Positions 52,862 through 62,075 of a stretch of DNA of 64,000 nucleotides are shown one piece after another; position 1 is the first letter of the stretch; each line of letters starts with the position of its first letter. The notes beneath the pieces were generated by a model. It was not told where the DNA came from and did not search any database. It was given only the letters and a program-made list of their open reading frames with translations. Both the position numbers and the translations under genes were made by a program. This stretch comes from Streptomyces sp. P9-A4 (lineage in GTDB: Bacteria; Actinomycetota; Actinomycetes; Streptomycetales; Streptomycetaceae), in the NCBI RefSeq assembly GCF_036634195.1, contig NZ_JAZIFY010000001.1, forward strand, positions 4,908,501-4,972,500, given 5' to 3'.

Positions 52862-52902
52862 ACCACTGCCCCGGTACGGCCTGCCCGTACCGGGGCAGTG
52901 GT
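52862..52902. terminator. Terminator of DUF3117 gene
   Basis: A perfect 17-bp stem (52862-52878 with 52886-52902) and a 7-base loop. It could serve both directions. Confidence 0.9.
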
Positions 52903-52958
52903 GTGCCCGGGGGCGGGGGGCTCGGGTGAGGGCGCGCGGGGAACTTCGGTGGGGTCCA

Positions 52959-53022
52959 CGGGGCCACGGGGGCCGGGAAGTCCGGTGCTACGGGGCCACG
53001 GGGGCCGGAAGGTCCGGTGCTA
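52959..53022. repeat. 32-bp tandem duplication
   Basis: CGGGGCCACGGGGGCCGG opens both 32-base units (52959-52990, 52991-53022), which differ at two positions near the middle. It lies between the DUF3117 terminator and the O-methyltransferase stop. Confidence 0.85.
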
Positions 53023-53041
53023 CGGGGGTTCCGCGGGCGTC

Positions 53042-53707
53042 TCAGCCCCGGCGGACCGCGCAGAGCAGGCCGTCGCCGACCGGCAGCAGGGAGGGGACGA
53101 GCTCGTGGCTCTCGCGCACCGCGCGGAGCAGTTCGCGGATCCGCTGGACCTCGGGCGGCTGGGCCGCCGAGTCGACCGTGCGGCCGTCCGCGAAGACGCC
53201 CTCGAAGCAGACCAGACCTCCCGGTCGCAGCAGGCGCAACGATTCAGCGAGGTAGTCCAGGTACTCCAGCCGGTCGCCGTCGCAGAACACGAGGTCGTAG
53301 CCGCCGTCCGCGAGCCGGGGCAGTACGTCCAGGGCGCGGCCGGGGATGAAGCGGGCCCGGTTGCCGGCGAAGCCCGCCGCCCGGAACGCCGTCTTGGCGA
53401 GCTGCTGCCGCTCCGGCTGGAGGTCCACCGTGGTCAGGACGCCGTCCGGCCGCATCCCGAGCAGCAGATAGATGCCCGACACGCCCGTGCCGGTTCCGAT
53501 CTCGGCCACCGCCTTGGCGTCCGCCGTCGCGGCGAGCAGGCGCAGCGCGCCGCCGGTACCGGGGGACACCGAGGGCAGCCCTGCCTCCCTGGCCCGCTCC
53601 CGGGCCCAGCGCAGAGCGTCGTCCTCGGCGACAAAGGCGTCGGCGAACGACCAGCTCGTCTGCCGGTTGGCGGTAATGGCCCTCTCCTGTCCCCGTAGTT
53701 GACGCAA
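53042..53707 (-). CDS. O-methyltransferase (class I SAM-dependent)
   Basis: 221 residues. SAM site [19 protein letters not shown] and acidic end of beta-2 (TTVDLQPER), then [30 protein letters not shown]. Family 3 O-methyltransferases act on small catechol-like acceptors, but the substrate here is unknown. It is the gene before the ECF sigma gene in mycobacteria too, divergent from it in both. Confidence 0.88.
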   Translation of the reverse strand: MRQLRGQERAITANRQTSWSFADAFVAEDDALRWARERAREAGLPSVSPGTGGALRLLAATADAKAVAEIGTGTGVSGIYLLLGMRPDGVLTTVDLQPERQQLAKTAFRAAGFAGNRARFIPGRALDVLPRLADGGYDLVFCDGDRLEYLDYLAESLRLLRPGGLVCFEGVFADGRTVDSAAQPPEVQRIRELLRAVRESHELVPSLLPVGDGLLCAVRRG

Positions 53708-53730
53708 CGGTGACTGTATCCGCTGTGAGC

Positions 53731-53757
53731 GGGAACCCGCAGATGGGACCGGGCGTT
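53731..53757 (+). promoter_or_regulatory. Candidate ECF-type promoter ahead of sigma gene
   Basis: GGGAACC (53731-53737) and CGTT (53754-53757) are 17 bases apart, the form of SigE-type promoters (GGGAAC, 16-17 bases, CGTT). It points into the sigma gene about 90 bases downstream, as expected for self-activation. No start-site data. Confidence 0.55.
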
Positions 53758-53849
53758 CACCAGGGGAAGAACGCGACAGGAGGCAGCCGGGCGAGCCGGT
53801 TCCAAATTCGCGTAAAGATTCTTATCCGGAGCTAACGGGCGAGGTGGCT

Positions 53850-54608
53850 ATGGTAGGGGCTCCACTGGACACCACCAGAGCCGACAGGGGAGGTGCGGCT
53901 GCGCCTGTGGATCGGGGAGGAGTGCTTCGGCGTCTTCTCAGGTCGGCGGGTGAGCCGAAATCCGTGACCGACACAGCTGACCGTTTCCGCTCCACCGACT
54001 CCGCTCCCACCACCGCGACCTTCGCATCGGATGCGGAATCGCAGGCGTGGACCCCTCCCAGCTGGGAGGAGATCGTCAGCACGCACAGTGGCCGGGTCTA
54101 CCGGCTCGCGTACCGCCTCACCGGCAACCAGCACGACGCCGAGGATCTGACGCAAGAGGTCTTCGTCCGCGTCTTCCGCTCGCTGTCGACCTACACGCCG
54201 GGCACCTTCGAGGGCTGGCTGCACCGCATCACCACCAACCTCTTCCTCGACATGGTCCGCCGCAAGCAGCGCATCCGCTTCGACGCGCTCGCCGACGACG
54301 CCGCCGAGCGGCTGCCCAGCCGCGAGCCGTCGCCGCAGCAGGTGTTCAACGACACCCACTTCGACGCCGACGTGCAGCAGGCGCTCGACACCCTCGCGCC
54401 CGAGTTCCGCGCCGCGGTCGTCCTCTGCGACATCGAAGGACTGTCGTACGAGGAGATCGCCGCGACCCTCGGTGTGAAGCTCGGCACCGTCCGCAGCCGG
54501 ATCCACCGCGGTCGCTCCCACCTGCGCAAGGCGCTCAAGCACCGCTCGCCCGAGGCACGGGCGGAGCGTGCCCTCGCCTCCGTCGGATGGGAGGCAGGGA
54601 CAGCGTGA
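53850..54608 (+). CDS. ECF sigma factor, envelope-stress SigE type
   Basis: 252 residues. After a 75-residue N-terminal tail, region 2 ([33 protein letters not shown], with [15 protein letters not shown]) and region 4 ([41 protein letters not shown]) are intact. By context (anti-sigma, HtrA, TatB after it) it is the counterpart of mycobacterial SigE, not of the S. coelicolor gene named sigE. ATG at 53850 follows GAGG. It directs transcription of envelope-stress genes. Confidence 0.93.
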   Translation: MVGAPLDTTRADRGGAAAPVDRGGVLRRLLRSAGEPKSVTDTADRFRSTDSAPTTATFASDAESQAWTPPSWEEIVSTHSGRVYRLAYRLTGNQHDAEDLTQEVFVRVFRSLSTYTPGTFEGWLHRITTNLFLDMVRRKQRIRFDALADDAAERLPSREPSPQQVFNDTHFDADVQQALDTLAPEFRAAVVLCDIEGLSYEEIAATLGVKLGTVRSRIHRGRSHLRKALKHRSPEARAERALASVGWEAGTA

Positions 54609-55564
54609 GCGGATCGCGTTCCTCGTCGCCGACCCCCGCGGAACACCACCTCGGGGACCGGCTGGCCGCGCTCGTCGACGGCGAACTCGGCCATGACGCC
54701 CGCGAGCGGGTCCTCGCCCACCTGGCGACCTGCGCCCGCTGCAAGGCGGAGGCCGACGCACAGCGCAGCCTCAAGAGCGTCTTCGCCTCCGCGGCGCCCC
54801 CGCCGCCCTCCGAAGGGTTCCTCGCGCGCCTCCAGGGGTTGCCCGGGGGTCCTGGCGAACCGGGCGGACCCGGTGGCCCCGGACGCTCCGGAGGACCGAG
54901 AGGGCCCCTCGAAGAACTCCTCGGCGCCGGCGGACTGAAGTCCGACGGCTTCGCCACCGCCGCGGTCGTCACCCCGCACGCCCCGCACACCGGCTTCCGT
55001 ATCCACGAGGTCGGCGACCGGGTGTCCGGCGGCTCCGGCCGCGGGCGCCGGTTCGCCTTCGCGGCGGCCAGCGCGGTCTCCTTCGCGGCCATCGCCCTCG
55101 GCGGCACCCTGCCGCTGGAGGCCTCGGTGAGCGCGAGCGCGCGCGGCGGCCAGGGCACGGGCAGCGCGGTCACGCCGCTGCGCGCCACCGCCGCGGGTCC
55201 CGGCTCGGGCACGGCCGTCTCCCGGGGCACCCGCTCCGGCGACCGGTCCGGCGCTCAGCCGGCCGAGGCCGGACAGCCGGTCGCGGGGGACCCGCCGTTC
55301 TCGGCGGTGCCCGCCGGGCTGCCGCACGGCCCGGTGTCCAAGGCCGGTCAGGGCACGGTCCCGGCGGGCGCGGTGCCGCGGGACGCGGTGCGTTCCCCCA
55401 CGACACCGATGACGGCCGTACGCCTCCAGGACCCGGTCCCGCAGTCGTTCTTCGCCCTGTCGCCGTTCATACGGCCGACGGGTCCGGGGCTCCAGCTGGC
55501 CTTCGCCCCCGGGCCGAGTCCGGCGGCGAGTCCGACGACCGGGCCGCTCGGCTCCCACCGCTGA
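54605..55564 (+). CDS. Zinc-binding anti-sigma factor
   Basis: 319 residues. The N-terminal ZAS motif [15 protein letters not shown] (His and Cys-x2-Cys) follows a helical region that should hold the sigma factor. Gly/Pro-rich spacer, one membrane segment at about 140-160 ([21 protein letters not shown]), then an outer Pro/Gly-rich tail to the end. GTG overlaps the sigma stop (GTGA), so production is coupled. It keeps the sigma factor inactive until released. Confidence 0.9.
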   Translation: MSGSRSSSPTPAEHHLGDRLAALVDGELGHDARERVLAHLATCARCKAEADAQRSLKSVFASAAPPPPSEGFLARLQGLPGGPGEPGGPGGPGRSGGPRGPLEELLGAGGLKSDGFATAAVVTPHAPHTGFRIHEVGDRVSGGSGRGRRFAFAAASAVSFAAIALGGTLPLEASVSASARGGQGTGSAVTPLRATAAGPGSGTAVSRGTRSGDRSGAQPAEAGQPVAGDPPFSAVPAGLPHGPVSKAGQGTVPAGAVPRDAVRSPTTPMTAVRLQDPVPQSFFALSPFIRPTGPGLQLAFAPGPSPAASPTTGPLGSHR

Positions 55565-55640
55565 CCCGCGACCTGGTTGAATCCAGGGACACCGGCGCCC
55601 GACCCAGGGGCGCGGACGGGCCAGCGGTTGCGGGGAGAGC

Positions 55641-57449
55641 ATGAACAACGGGAAGCCGAACTGGTGGAGCCGGCCTTCGAGCACACCGGAGGCGGCGCGG
55701 ATACCCTCGCCGCCTCCGGCCGACGACGTCACCGGCCCGGGGGTCGGCACCGCTGACGGCGACGGCGACTTTCCGCTGCCCGCGCCCCAGCCGCCGGCCG
55801 GGGACACGGGCGGCACGGACGTGACGGACTCGCCGGCCCCGGCCGACGGGCCGGAAGCGCCGGCCGTCGCGGCGGCGCCCGAGCCGACCGTGCTGCTCAC
55901 CAAGGGCGAGCCGGCCGCGTTCACCGACACCGCCGCCGCGGCGGACGGGACTTCCGTGGCCCCCGCCGCCCCGGACACGGCCCCCGCTCCCACGGACACC
56001 GCCCCGGCACCGGGACCCGAGGCCCCGTCAGCAGAGGCCCCCGCCCCCGCGCAGGGCGCCCCGCAGCCGCTGCACGCGCCCGACGAGTACCGGACGCCGC
56101 CCTACGGCGAGCCGGGGCCGTGGGCGCCCGCACCGCCCGTACAGCGCCCGCCGGCGCCCGTACCGCCGCAGCAGGCCCACGTGCCCCCCGTACAGCCGCA
56201 GCCCCTCCCGGGGGCGCACACCCACCCGCAGGGCCACCCGCAGGCCCACGCGCCCGCCGGTGGCGCGCCCTGGGTGCAGTACGACCCCTGGGGGGCGGGC
56301 GGGCCCGCGCTCCCGCCCGCGCCCGCCAAGAAGTCCCGCAAGGGGCTCGCCGTCGCCGGAGCGCTCGTGTTCGCGCTCGTCACCGGAGTCATCGGCGGCG
56401 GCATCGGCGCCTACGTCGAGCGGAACGGCGGGATCACCACCGTCGAACTGCCGCAGGCCGACGCCGAGGACATCGGCCGGGCCCCCGACAGCGTGGCCGG
56501 GATCGCCGCCAGCGCGCTGCCCGGCGTGGTCACCCTGCACGTCAAGGGCAACGGCTCCTCCGGCACCGGCACCGGCTTCGTGCTGGACACCAAGGGCCAC
56601 ATCCTCACCAACAACCACGTCGTCGACGGCGCCGCGTCCTCCGAGGACATCACGGTGACCTTCTCCAGCGGCGAGAGCGCCCGCGCCAAGCTCATCGGCA
56701 AGGACACCGGCTACGACCTGGCCGTCGTCCAGGTCACCGGGGTCTCCGGCCTCAAGCCGCTGCCGCTCGGCAACTCCGACAACGTCCGCGTCGGCGACCC
56801 CGTCGTCGCCATCGGCGCCCCCTTCGACCTCTCCAACACGGTCACCTCCGGCATCATCAGCGCCAAGGAGCGGCCGATCACGGCGGGCGGCGAGAAGGGC
56901 GACGGCACCGACATCAGCTATGTCGACGCGCTCCAGACCGACGCCCCCATCAACCCCGGCAACTCCGGCGGTCCGCTGCTCGACTCCAAGGCCCGGGTCG
57001 TCGGCATCAACAGCGCGATCCGCGCCGCCGGCGGTTCCGGCGAGGGCGAGGGCGCCGGCGCCGGCCAGCCCGGCTCCATCGGCCTCGGCTTCGCCATACC
57101 GATCAACCAGGGCAAGCGCGTCGCCGAGGAGCTCATCAACACCGGCAAGGCCCGCCACCCCGTCATCGGTGTGAGCCTCGACATGCAGTTCAACGGCGAC
57201 GGCGCCCGCGTCGGCGAGAAGGGCAAGGACGGCTCCGCCTCCGTCACGCCCGGCGGCCCGGCCGCCCAGGCCGGACTCCGGCCCGGGGACGTCATCACCA
57301 AGGTCGACGGCCAGCGCGTGCACAACGGCGAGGAGCTGATCGTGAAGATCCGCGCCCACCGCCCCGGCGACAAGCTGGAGCTCACGCTGACCCGCAACGG
57401 CAAAGAGCTGACAAAGACGTTGACCCTCGGCTCCTCGCAGGGCACCTGA
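55641..57449 (+). CDS. HtrA-like serine protease with PDZ domain
   Basis: 602 residues. A long Pro/Ala-rich cytoplasmic half (about 1-220), a membrane anchor (GLAVAGALVFALVTGVIGGGIGAYV), then a trypsin-like domain with His326 (NNHVVDG), Asp359 (GYDLAVVQ) and Ser442 (NPGNSGGPLL), and a C-terminal PDZ domain (RPGDVITKVDGQRV). It degrades or refolds damaged exported proteins. Fourth in the stress module and probably controlled by the sigma factor above. Confidence 0.94.
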   Translation: MNNGKPNWWSRPSSTPEAARIPSPPPADDVTGPGVGTADGDGDFPLPAPQPPAGDTGGTDVTDSPAPADGPEAPAVAAAPEPTVLLTKGEPAAFTDTAAAADGTSVAPAAPDTAPAPTDTAPAPGPEAPSAEAPAPAQGAPQPLHAPDEYRTPPYGEPGPWAPAPPVQRPPAPVPPQQAHVPPVQPQPLPGAHTHPQGHPQAHAPAGGAPWVQYDPWGAGGPALPPAPAKKSRKGLAVAGALVFALVTGVIGGGIGAYVERNGGITTVELPQADAEDIGRAPDSVAGIAASALPGVVTLHVKGNGSSGTGTGFVLDTKGHILTNNHVVDGAASSEDITVTFSSGESARAKLIGKDTGYDLAVVQVTGVSGLKPLPLGNSDNVRVGDPVVAIGAPFDLSNTVTSGIISAKERPITAGGEKGDGTDISYVDALQTDAPINPGNSGGPLLDSKARVVGINSAIRAAGGSGEGEGAGAGQPGSIGLGFAIPINQGKRVAEELINTGKARHPVIGVSLDMQFNGDGARVGEKGKDGSASVTPGGPAAQAGLRPGDVITKVDGQRVHNGEELIVKIRAHRPGDKLELTLTRNGKELTKTLTLGSSQGT

Positions 57450-57540
57450 GTGCCATGTGGCGGCCACCGGAAGGTACCCGCGCGGCAGTTTCGGCGGGTA
57501 CCGTGGACCGGGCCCTGGACCGGCGTGAAGGAGCTACAAG

Positions 57541-58029
57541 GTGTTCAGCGACATAGGCGCACTCGAGCTGGTGACGCTCGTGGTCCTCGCCGTGCTCGTC
57601 TTCGGGCCGGACAAGCTCCCGAAGGTGATCCAGGACGTCTCGCGCTTCATCCGGAAGGTCCGTGACTTCTCGGACAGCGCGAAGGAGGACATCCGCAGCG
57701 AGCTGGGACCGGACTTCAAGGACTTCGAGTTCGAGGACCTCAACCCCAAGACGTTCCTGCGCAAGCAGCTGGATCAGAACGAGGACCTCAAGGAACTCAA
57801 GGAGCTGCGCGGCAGCTTCGACCTCAAGAAGGAGATGAACGAGGTCGCCGACGCGGTCCACGGCCGCGAACCGCAGCCGTCCGCCGTCACCGGCACCCCG
57901 GTCAACGGCACTCCGGTCAACGGTTCCGCGGGCGCCGTCACGGCCGCCGGCGGCACCCCGGACCTCCTCAAGAAGCAGGACAAGCCGGACACCACCGAGC
58001 GTCCGCCGTACGACTCCGACGCGACCTGA
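57541..58029 (+). CDS. tatB: Twin-arginine translocase subunit TatB
   Basis: 162 residues. GTG start, N-terminal helix MFSDIGALELVTLVVLAVLVFGPDKLP (single membrane segment), amphipathic helix KVIQDVSRFIRKVRDF and a long polar tail. It forms the receptor for folded RR-signal proteins together with TatC. GAAGGAGCTACAAG precedes the start. Located after the HtrA gene as in mycobacteria. Confidence 0.95.
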   Translation: MFSDIGALELVTLVVLAVLVFGPDKLPKVIQDVSRFIRKVRDFSDSAKEDIRSELGPDFKDFEFEDLNPKTFLRKQLDQNEDLKELKELRGSFDLKKEMNEVADAVHGREPQPSAVTGTPVNGTPVNGSAGAVTAAGGTPDLLKKQDKPDTTERPPYDSDAT

Positions 58030-58103
58030 CGACGGGCTGTCACCGCCCCGACGCGTCCTGGTGGCTATCCTCCCTCTGTTGACGGAACGAGGAGGCGGCC
58101 TTG

Positions 58104-58730
58104 ATGGAGACCACGAGTCGGGTGGAGGGCGTACCGACGGCCCGGCGGACCGCCGAGGGCTATCTGCGCGCGCCCTTCGCCTGGTACGGCCTCGACGAGG
58201 CGTTCACCGGGCCCCGCTGGCTGATGCAGGTCGGCACGGCGGCGGACGGCAGTGTCCAGCACGGATCGACCGGGCACGGTGACGCGCCGTCGATAAAGTC
58301 GGACGCGAGCGCCGCGGAGAAGGAGCGGTTCGCGGTCGTGGTCACGGTCGCGGCGAGCCCGGTCCGGCGGACCGGCGACGGCACCGGCGTCCTCGACGCC
58401 ACCACCGTCTCCTCGGCCGCCTGGCTGGCCGGCGGCGGGCTGCTCGTCCACACCTGGCCCGCCTCGCTCGACCACGCGACGCGCGACAACTGGCTGGACC
58501 AGCAGACCGAGACGGCCTTCGAGCTCGCCGACGACCTCGAAGGGGCGGAGTGGTCGACGCTGTCGCTGCCGGTGGACGGCGTCCCGGTGCCGTTCCACTA
58601 CCGGGAGTCCGAGTTCGGCTGGGTCCTCGCCGGGTCCGCGGACGGCGTCCACATCGGGGCGTACGGGCGGGGGATGAGCGCCTACGGGCTCGGGTTCTCA
58701 CAGATCAAGGACCTCGACGCGTACGCCTGA
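58104..58730 (+). CDS. Conserved protein of unknown function
   Basis: 208 residues from ATG 58104 (GAGGAGGCGGCC before it; a TTG just upstream is also in frame). No membrane segment and no domain recognised; several Trp/His near the middle (LLVHTWPASLDHATRDNWLDQQ) and a Tyr/Gly-rich end (GAYGRGMSAYGLGFSQI). Its conservation next to TatB and Mrp hints at a housekeeping role. Confidence 0.7.
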   Translation: METTSRVEGVPTARRTAEGYLRAPFAWYGLDEAFTGPRWLMQVGTAADGSVQHGSTGHGDAPSIKSDASAAEKERFAVVVTVAASPVRRTGDGTGVLDATTVSSAAWLAGGGLLVHTWPASLDHATRDNWLDQQTETAFELADDLEGAEWSTLSLPVDGVPVPFHYRESEFGWVLAGSADGVHIGAYGRGMSAYGLGFSQIKDLDAYA

Positions 58731-58741
58731 CGGCATGACGA

Positions 58742-58765
58742 AGGGCGCCCCCGAAGGGGCGCCCT
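58742..58765. terminator. Bidirectional terminator between convergent genes
   Basis: AGGGCGCCCC (58742-58751) pairs with 58756-58765 over a CGAA tetraloop, between the unknown protein (+) and Mrp (-). Confidence 0.85.
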
Positions 58766-58784
58766 CTGCCGGAACGGGCCGGTC

Positions 58785-59918
58785 TCAGAACTTGTTGCGC
58801 GGCGTGATGCCCAGGCTCATGCCGGAGAGGCCGCGCTGACGGCCGCCGAGCTTGCCGGCGATGGCGCGCAGGGCCGCACCCGCCGGGGAGTCCGGGTCGG
58901 ACAGGACGACGGGCTTGCCCTCGTCGCCGCCCTCGCGGAGCCGTACGTCGATCGGGATCGAGCCGAGGACCGGGACCGTCGCGCCCGTGGTCCGCGTCAG
59001 ACCGTCCGCGACCCGCTGGCCGCCGCCGGTGCCGAACACGTCGACCATCTCGTCGCAGTGCGGACACGGCAGGCCCGCCATGTTCTCGACGACGCCGACG
59101 ATCTTCTGGTGGGTCTGGACGGCGATCGAGCCGGCCCGCTCGGCGACCTCGGCCGCCGCCTGCTGCGGGGTCGTGACGACCAGGATCTCCGCGTTCGGGA
59201 CGAGCTGCGCGACCGAGATCGCGATGTCGCCGGTGCCCGGGGGCAGGTCGAGCAGGAGGACGTCCAGGTCACCCCAGTACACGTCCGCCAGGAACTGCTG
59301 GAGCGCGCGGTGCAGCATCGGGCCGCGCCACACGACCGGGGCGTTGCCCGGGGTGAACATGCCGATCGAGATGACCTTCACGCCGTGTGCCGAGGGCGGC
59401 ATGATCATGTTCTCGACCTGGGTCGGACGCCCGTCGGCGCCCAGCATCCGCGGCACGCTGTGGCCGTAGATGTCGGCGTCGACGACACCGACCTTGAGAC
59501 CGTCGGCGGCCATCGCCGCGGCCAGGTTCACGGTGACGGACGACTTGCCGACACCGCCCTTGCCGGAGGCCACCGCGTACACCCGTGTCAGCGATCCGGG
59601 CTTCGCGAACGGCACCTCGCGTTCCGCTCCCGTGCCGCGCAGCGCCGCGGCCAGCTCCTTCCGCTGTTCGTCGCTCATCACGTCCAGCGAGACATCGACG
59701 GCGGTGACACCCTCGACCCGAGAGACGGCCTCGGTCACGCGCTGTGTGATGGTCTCGCGCATCGGGCAGCCGGAGACCGTCAGGTAGACCGTGACGGCGA
59801 CCTTGCCGTCCGGTTCGATCTCCACCGACTTGACCATGCCGAGCTCAGTGATCGGCTTGTTGATCTCAGGGTCGTTCACCGTCGCCAGCGCTTCGAGCAC
59901 CGCGTCTTCCGTAGCCAT
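58785..59918 (-). CDS. mrp: Mrp/NBP35-family iron-sulfur carrier ATPase
   Basis: 377 residues from ATG 59918. An N-terminal MIP18-type (DUF59) domain (EALATVNDPEINKPITELGMV, SGCPMRETI) is fused to the P-loop ATPase with the deviant Walker A SGKGGVGKSS, LLLDLPPGTGD and the bridging CPHC motif. It carries [4Fe-4S] clusters to apo-proteins. Positioned between TatB and CBS genes as in mycobacteria. Confidence 0.93.
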   Translation of the reverse strand: MATEDAVLEALATVNDPEINKPITELGMVKSVEIEPDGKVAVTVYLTVSGCPMRETITQRVTEAVSRVEGVTAVDVSLDVMSDEQRKELAAALRGTGAEREVPFAKPGSLTRVYAVASGKGGVGKSSVTVNLAAAMAADGLKVGVVDADIYGHSVPRMLGADGRPTQVENMIMPPSAHGVKVISIGMFTPGNAPVVWRGPMLHRALQQFLADVYWGDLDVLLLDLPPGTGDIAISVAQLVPNAEILVVTTPQQAAAEVAERAGSIAVQTHQKIVGVVENMAGLPCPHCDEMVDVFGTGGGQRVADGLTRTTGATVPVLGSIPIDVRLREGGDEGKPVVLSDPDSPAGAALRAIAGKLGGRQRGLSGMSLGITPRNKF

Positions 59919-59962
59919 ACCGATGATGGTACGGCGCATACCACCGGCCCATGAAAGGCCTG

Positions 59963-60526
59963 TCAACGGTCGGGTACGTCACTTCCCCGGGAGTCGCCGG
60001 ACGGGAATAGACCGGGGCGCTCCTCCAGCTCCCTGACCAGGTCCTGGAGCTCCGACCGGATCCAGTCGCGGGTGGCGACCTCGCCGAGGCCCATCCGCAG
60101 CGCCGCGATCTCCCGGGTCAGGTACTCGGTGTCCGCGATCGACCGCTCGTTCTGCTTCCGGTCCTGTTCGAGATTGACCCGGTCCCGGTCGTCCTGCCGG
60201 TTCTGCGCGAGCAGGATCAGCGGCGCCGCGTACGAGGCCTGGAGGGACAGCGCCAGCGTCAGGAAGATGAACGGGTACTCGTCGAACTTCAGCGGCCCCG
60301 GGGCGAAGATGTTCCACAGGACCCAGACGATGATCGTCAGCGTCATCCAGACCAGGAACCGCCCGGTCCCCAGGAACCGGGCGATCCGCTCCGAGAGCCG
60401 GCCGAAGGCCTCGGGGTCGTACTCCGGGAGGAACCGGGCCCGCCGCTCGCGCGGCAGGTCGAGCCGGATGCGGGGACCCGTCCGCTCGCGCTCCCGGTCC
60501 CGCTCCTGTGTGCGCTCAGCCGCCAT
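59963..60526 (-). CDS. DUF1003 membrane protein
   Basis: 187 residues: polar Arg/Glu-rich N-terminus, two membrane segments (FLVWMTLTIIVWVLWNIFAPG and FIFLTLALSLQASYAAPLILL) with AQNRQDDRDRVNLEQDRKQN after them, the DUF1003 signature, and a coiled-coil tail. It overlaps the MgtE-N/CBS gene by 11 bases, suggesting coupling and perhaps a partnership in ion regulation. Confidence 0.9.
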   Translation of the reverse strand: MAAERTQERDRERERTGPRIRLDLPRERRARFLPEYDPEAFGRLSERIARFLGTGRFLVWMTLTIIVWVLWNIFAPGPLKFDEYPFIFLTLALSLQASYAAPLILLAQNRQDDRDRVNLEQDRKQNERSIADTEYLTREIAALRMGLGEVATRDWIRSELQDLVRELEERPGLFPSGDSRGSDVPDR

Positions 60527-61799
60527 GCCCCGCCCCCTCCTCGTGGAACTCGGTCTCCCGCCAGTCCTCCGGCAGCAGGTGGTCGAGGACGTCGTCGACG
60601 GTCACCGCGCCGAGCAGCGAACCGCTCTCGTCGACCACGGGCGCCGCGACCATGTTGTACGCGGCGAGGTAGCTGGTGACGGCCGGCAGCGGGGTGTCCG
60701 GGCCGAGCGGCGGGAGATCGCTGTCCACCAGCGAACTGACCAGCGTGAACGGCGGATCCCGCAGCAGCCGCTGGAAGTGCACCGTGCCCAGGTACTTGCC
60801 GGTCGGCGTCTCGTCCGGCGGCCGGCACACGTACACCTGCGCGGCGAGCGCCGGCGACAGGTCCTGCTGTCGGACCCGGGCGAGCGCGTCCGCGACCGTG
60901 GCGTCCGGCCGCAGCACGATCGGCTCGGTCGTCATCAGACCGCCCGCCGTGCGCTCCTCGTACGCCAGGAGGCGGCGCACATCGGCCGCGTCGTCCGGCT
61001 GCATCAGGGTCAGCAGCCGCTCCTGGTCCTCCTCGGGCAGCTCGGACAGCAGGTCGGCCGCGTCGTCCGGGTCCATCGCCTCCAGGACGTCGGCCGCCCG
61101 CTCCTCCTTCAGCTTGCCGATGATCTCGATCTGGTCGTCCTCCGGCAGCTCTTCGAGGACGTCGGCGAGCCGGTCGTCGTCGAGCGCCGCGGCGACCTCG
61201 GCGCGCCGCTTGGGGGAGAGGTGGTGCAGCGCGTTGGCGAGGTCGGCGGGGCGCAGCTTCTCGAAGGTGGCGACCAGGCTCTCGGCGCCCTGTCCGTGCT
61301 CCTCCAGGGAGAAGCCGGTGACCGCCGACCACTCGACGGTCAGCGTCTCGCCCTTGCGGCTCAGCACCCCGCCCTTGCCCTTGCGGACGAAGACCTTGTC
61401 GATCTCCCAGTCGCGGCGGGCGGGCAGCTGCTGGATGGCGACGTCGAGGACGGTGACCTCCTCGCCCTCCTCCCCGCCGGGCCCCACCAGCCGGACGCGC
61501 CGGTCGAGGAGTTCGCCGAGGACCAGCCGCTCGGTGGGGCGCCGTTCGAAGCGGCGCATGTTGACGACGCCGGTGGTGATGACCTGGCCGGACTGGACGC
61601 CCGTGATCCGGGTCATCGGGACGAAGACCCGGCGGCGGCTCAGCACCTCCACGACCATGCCGAGCAGCCGGGGCGGTCTGCGGCCGACCCGCAGCATGGC
61701 CACCAGGTCGCTGACCCGGCCGACCTGGTCGCCGACGGGGTCGAAGACGGGGACTCCCGCGAGATGGGAGACGAAGATCCGGGGGGCGCCTGCCGCCAT
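60516..61799 (-). CDS. MgtE N-domain and CBS-domain protein without a channel domain
   Basis: 427 residues. An N-terminal PRC-barrel-like region (about 1-160), the MgtE N-terminal superhelix (about 170-275; repeated LEELPEDDQIEIIGKL, LEAMDPDDAADLLSELPEEDQ) and two CBS domains (from about 280, AGGLMTTEPIVLRPDATV). The membrane domain of true MgtE transporters is absent, so it is likely a magnesium-sensing regulator rather than a channel. It neighbours DUF1003, with CorA 1.6 kb away. Confidence 0.9.
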   Translation of the reverse strand: MAAGAPRIFVSHLAGVPVFDPVGDQVGRVSDLVAMLRVGRRPPRLLGMVVEVLSRRRVFVPMTRITGVQSGQVITTGVVNMRRFERRPTERLVLGELLDRRVRLVGPGGEEGEEVTVLDVAIQQLPARRDWEIDKVFVRKGKGGVLSRKGETLTVEWSAVTGFSLEEHGQGAESLVATFEKLRPADLANALHHLSPKRRAEVAAALDDDRLADVLEELPEDDQIEIIGKLKEERAADVLEAMDPDDAADLLSELPEEDQERLLTLMQPDDAADVRRLLAYEERTAGGLMTTEPIVLRPDATVADALARVRQQDLSPALAAQVYVCRPPDETPTGKYLGTVHFQRLLRDPPFTLVSSLVDSDLPPLGPDTPLPAVTSYLAAYNMVAAPVVDESGSLLGAVTVDDVLDHLLPEDWRETEFHEEGAGHGG

Positions 61800-62075
61800 G
61801 CCACGCGCCTCCTCGGTGCCGCACGATTCGAGTCATTGCCGAGCTTTGCCGCGTTCAGGCTAGCCCGTGGCGTTCCGGCCCGCCCCGGCAGCGCCTCCGT
61901 ACGGCTGCCGCCGGGGCCGTCACCCGGCCCGGGTACGCTGCGGTCTGCCGTCCCCACCGGCACGCCGGCGGTCCGCCGCCCGGCGGACCAGGCAGTTCAG
62001 ACGGCCGCCGCCCCGGTATCCCGTAGTCCGGTACGGCCGCGGCCCGTGTCCCCCACGACATGAGAGGTAGCGCTG
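61800..62075. other. Divergent intergenic region, MgtE-N/CBS and lipoprotein
   Basis: About 275 bases with both promoters; GC-rich, with CGGCCGCCGC-type runs and no convincing gene. TGAGAGGTAGCGCTG precedes the lipoprotein ATG at 62076. Confidence 0.45.

Noticed and set aside
53850..54608. Calling the sigma gene sigE
   Set aside because: In Streptomyces that name belongs to another ECF factor; context matches mycobacterial SigE, so the symbol was left empty.
60516..61799. Full MgtE magnesium channel
   Set aside because: No membrane segments follow the CBS domains.
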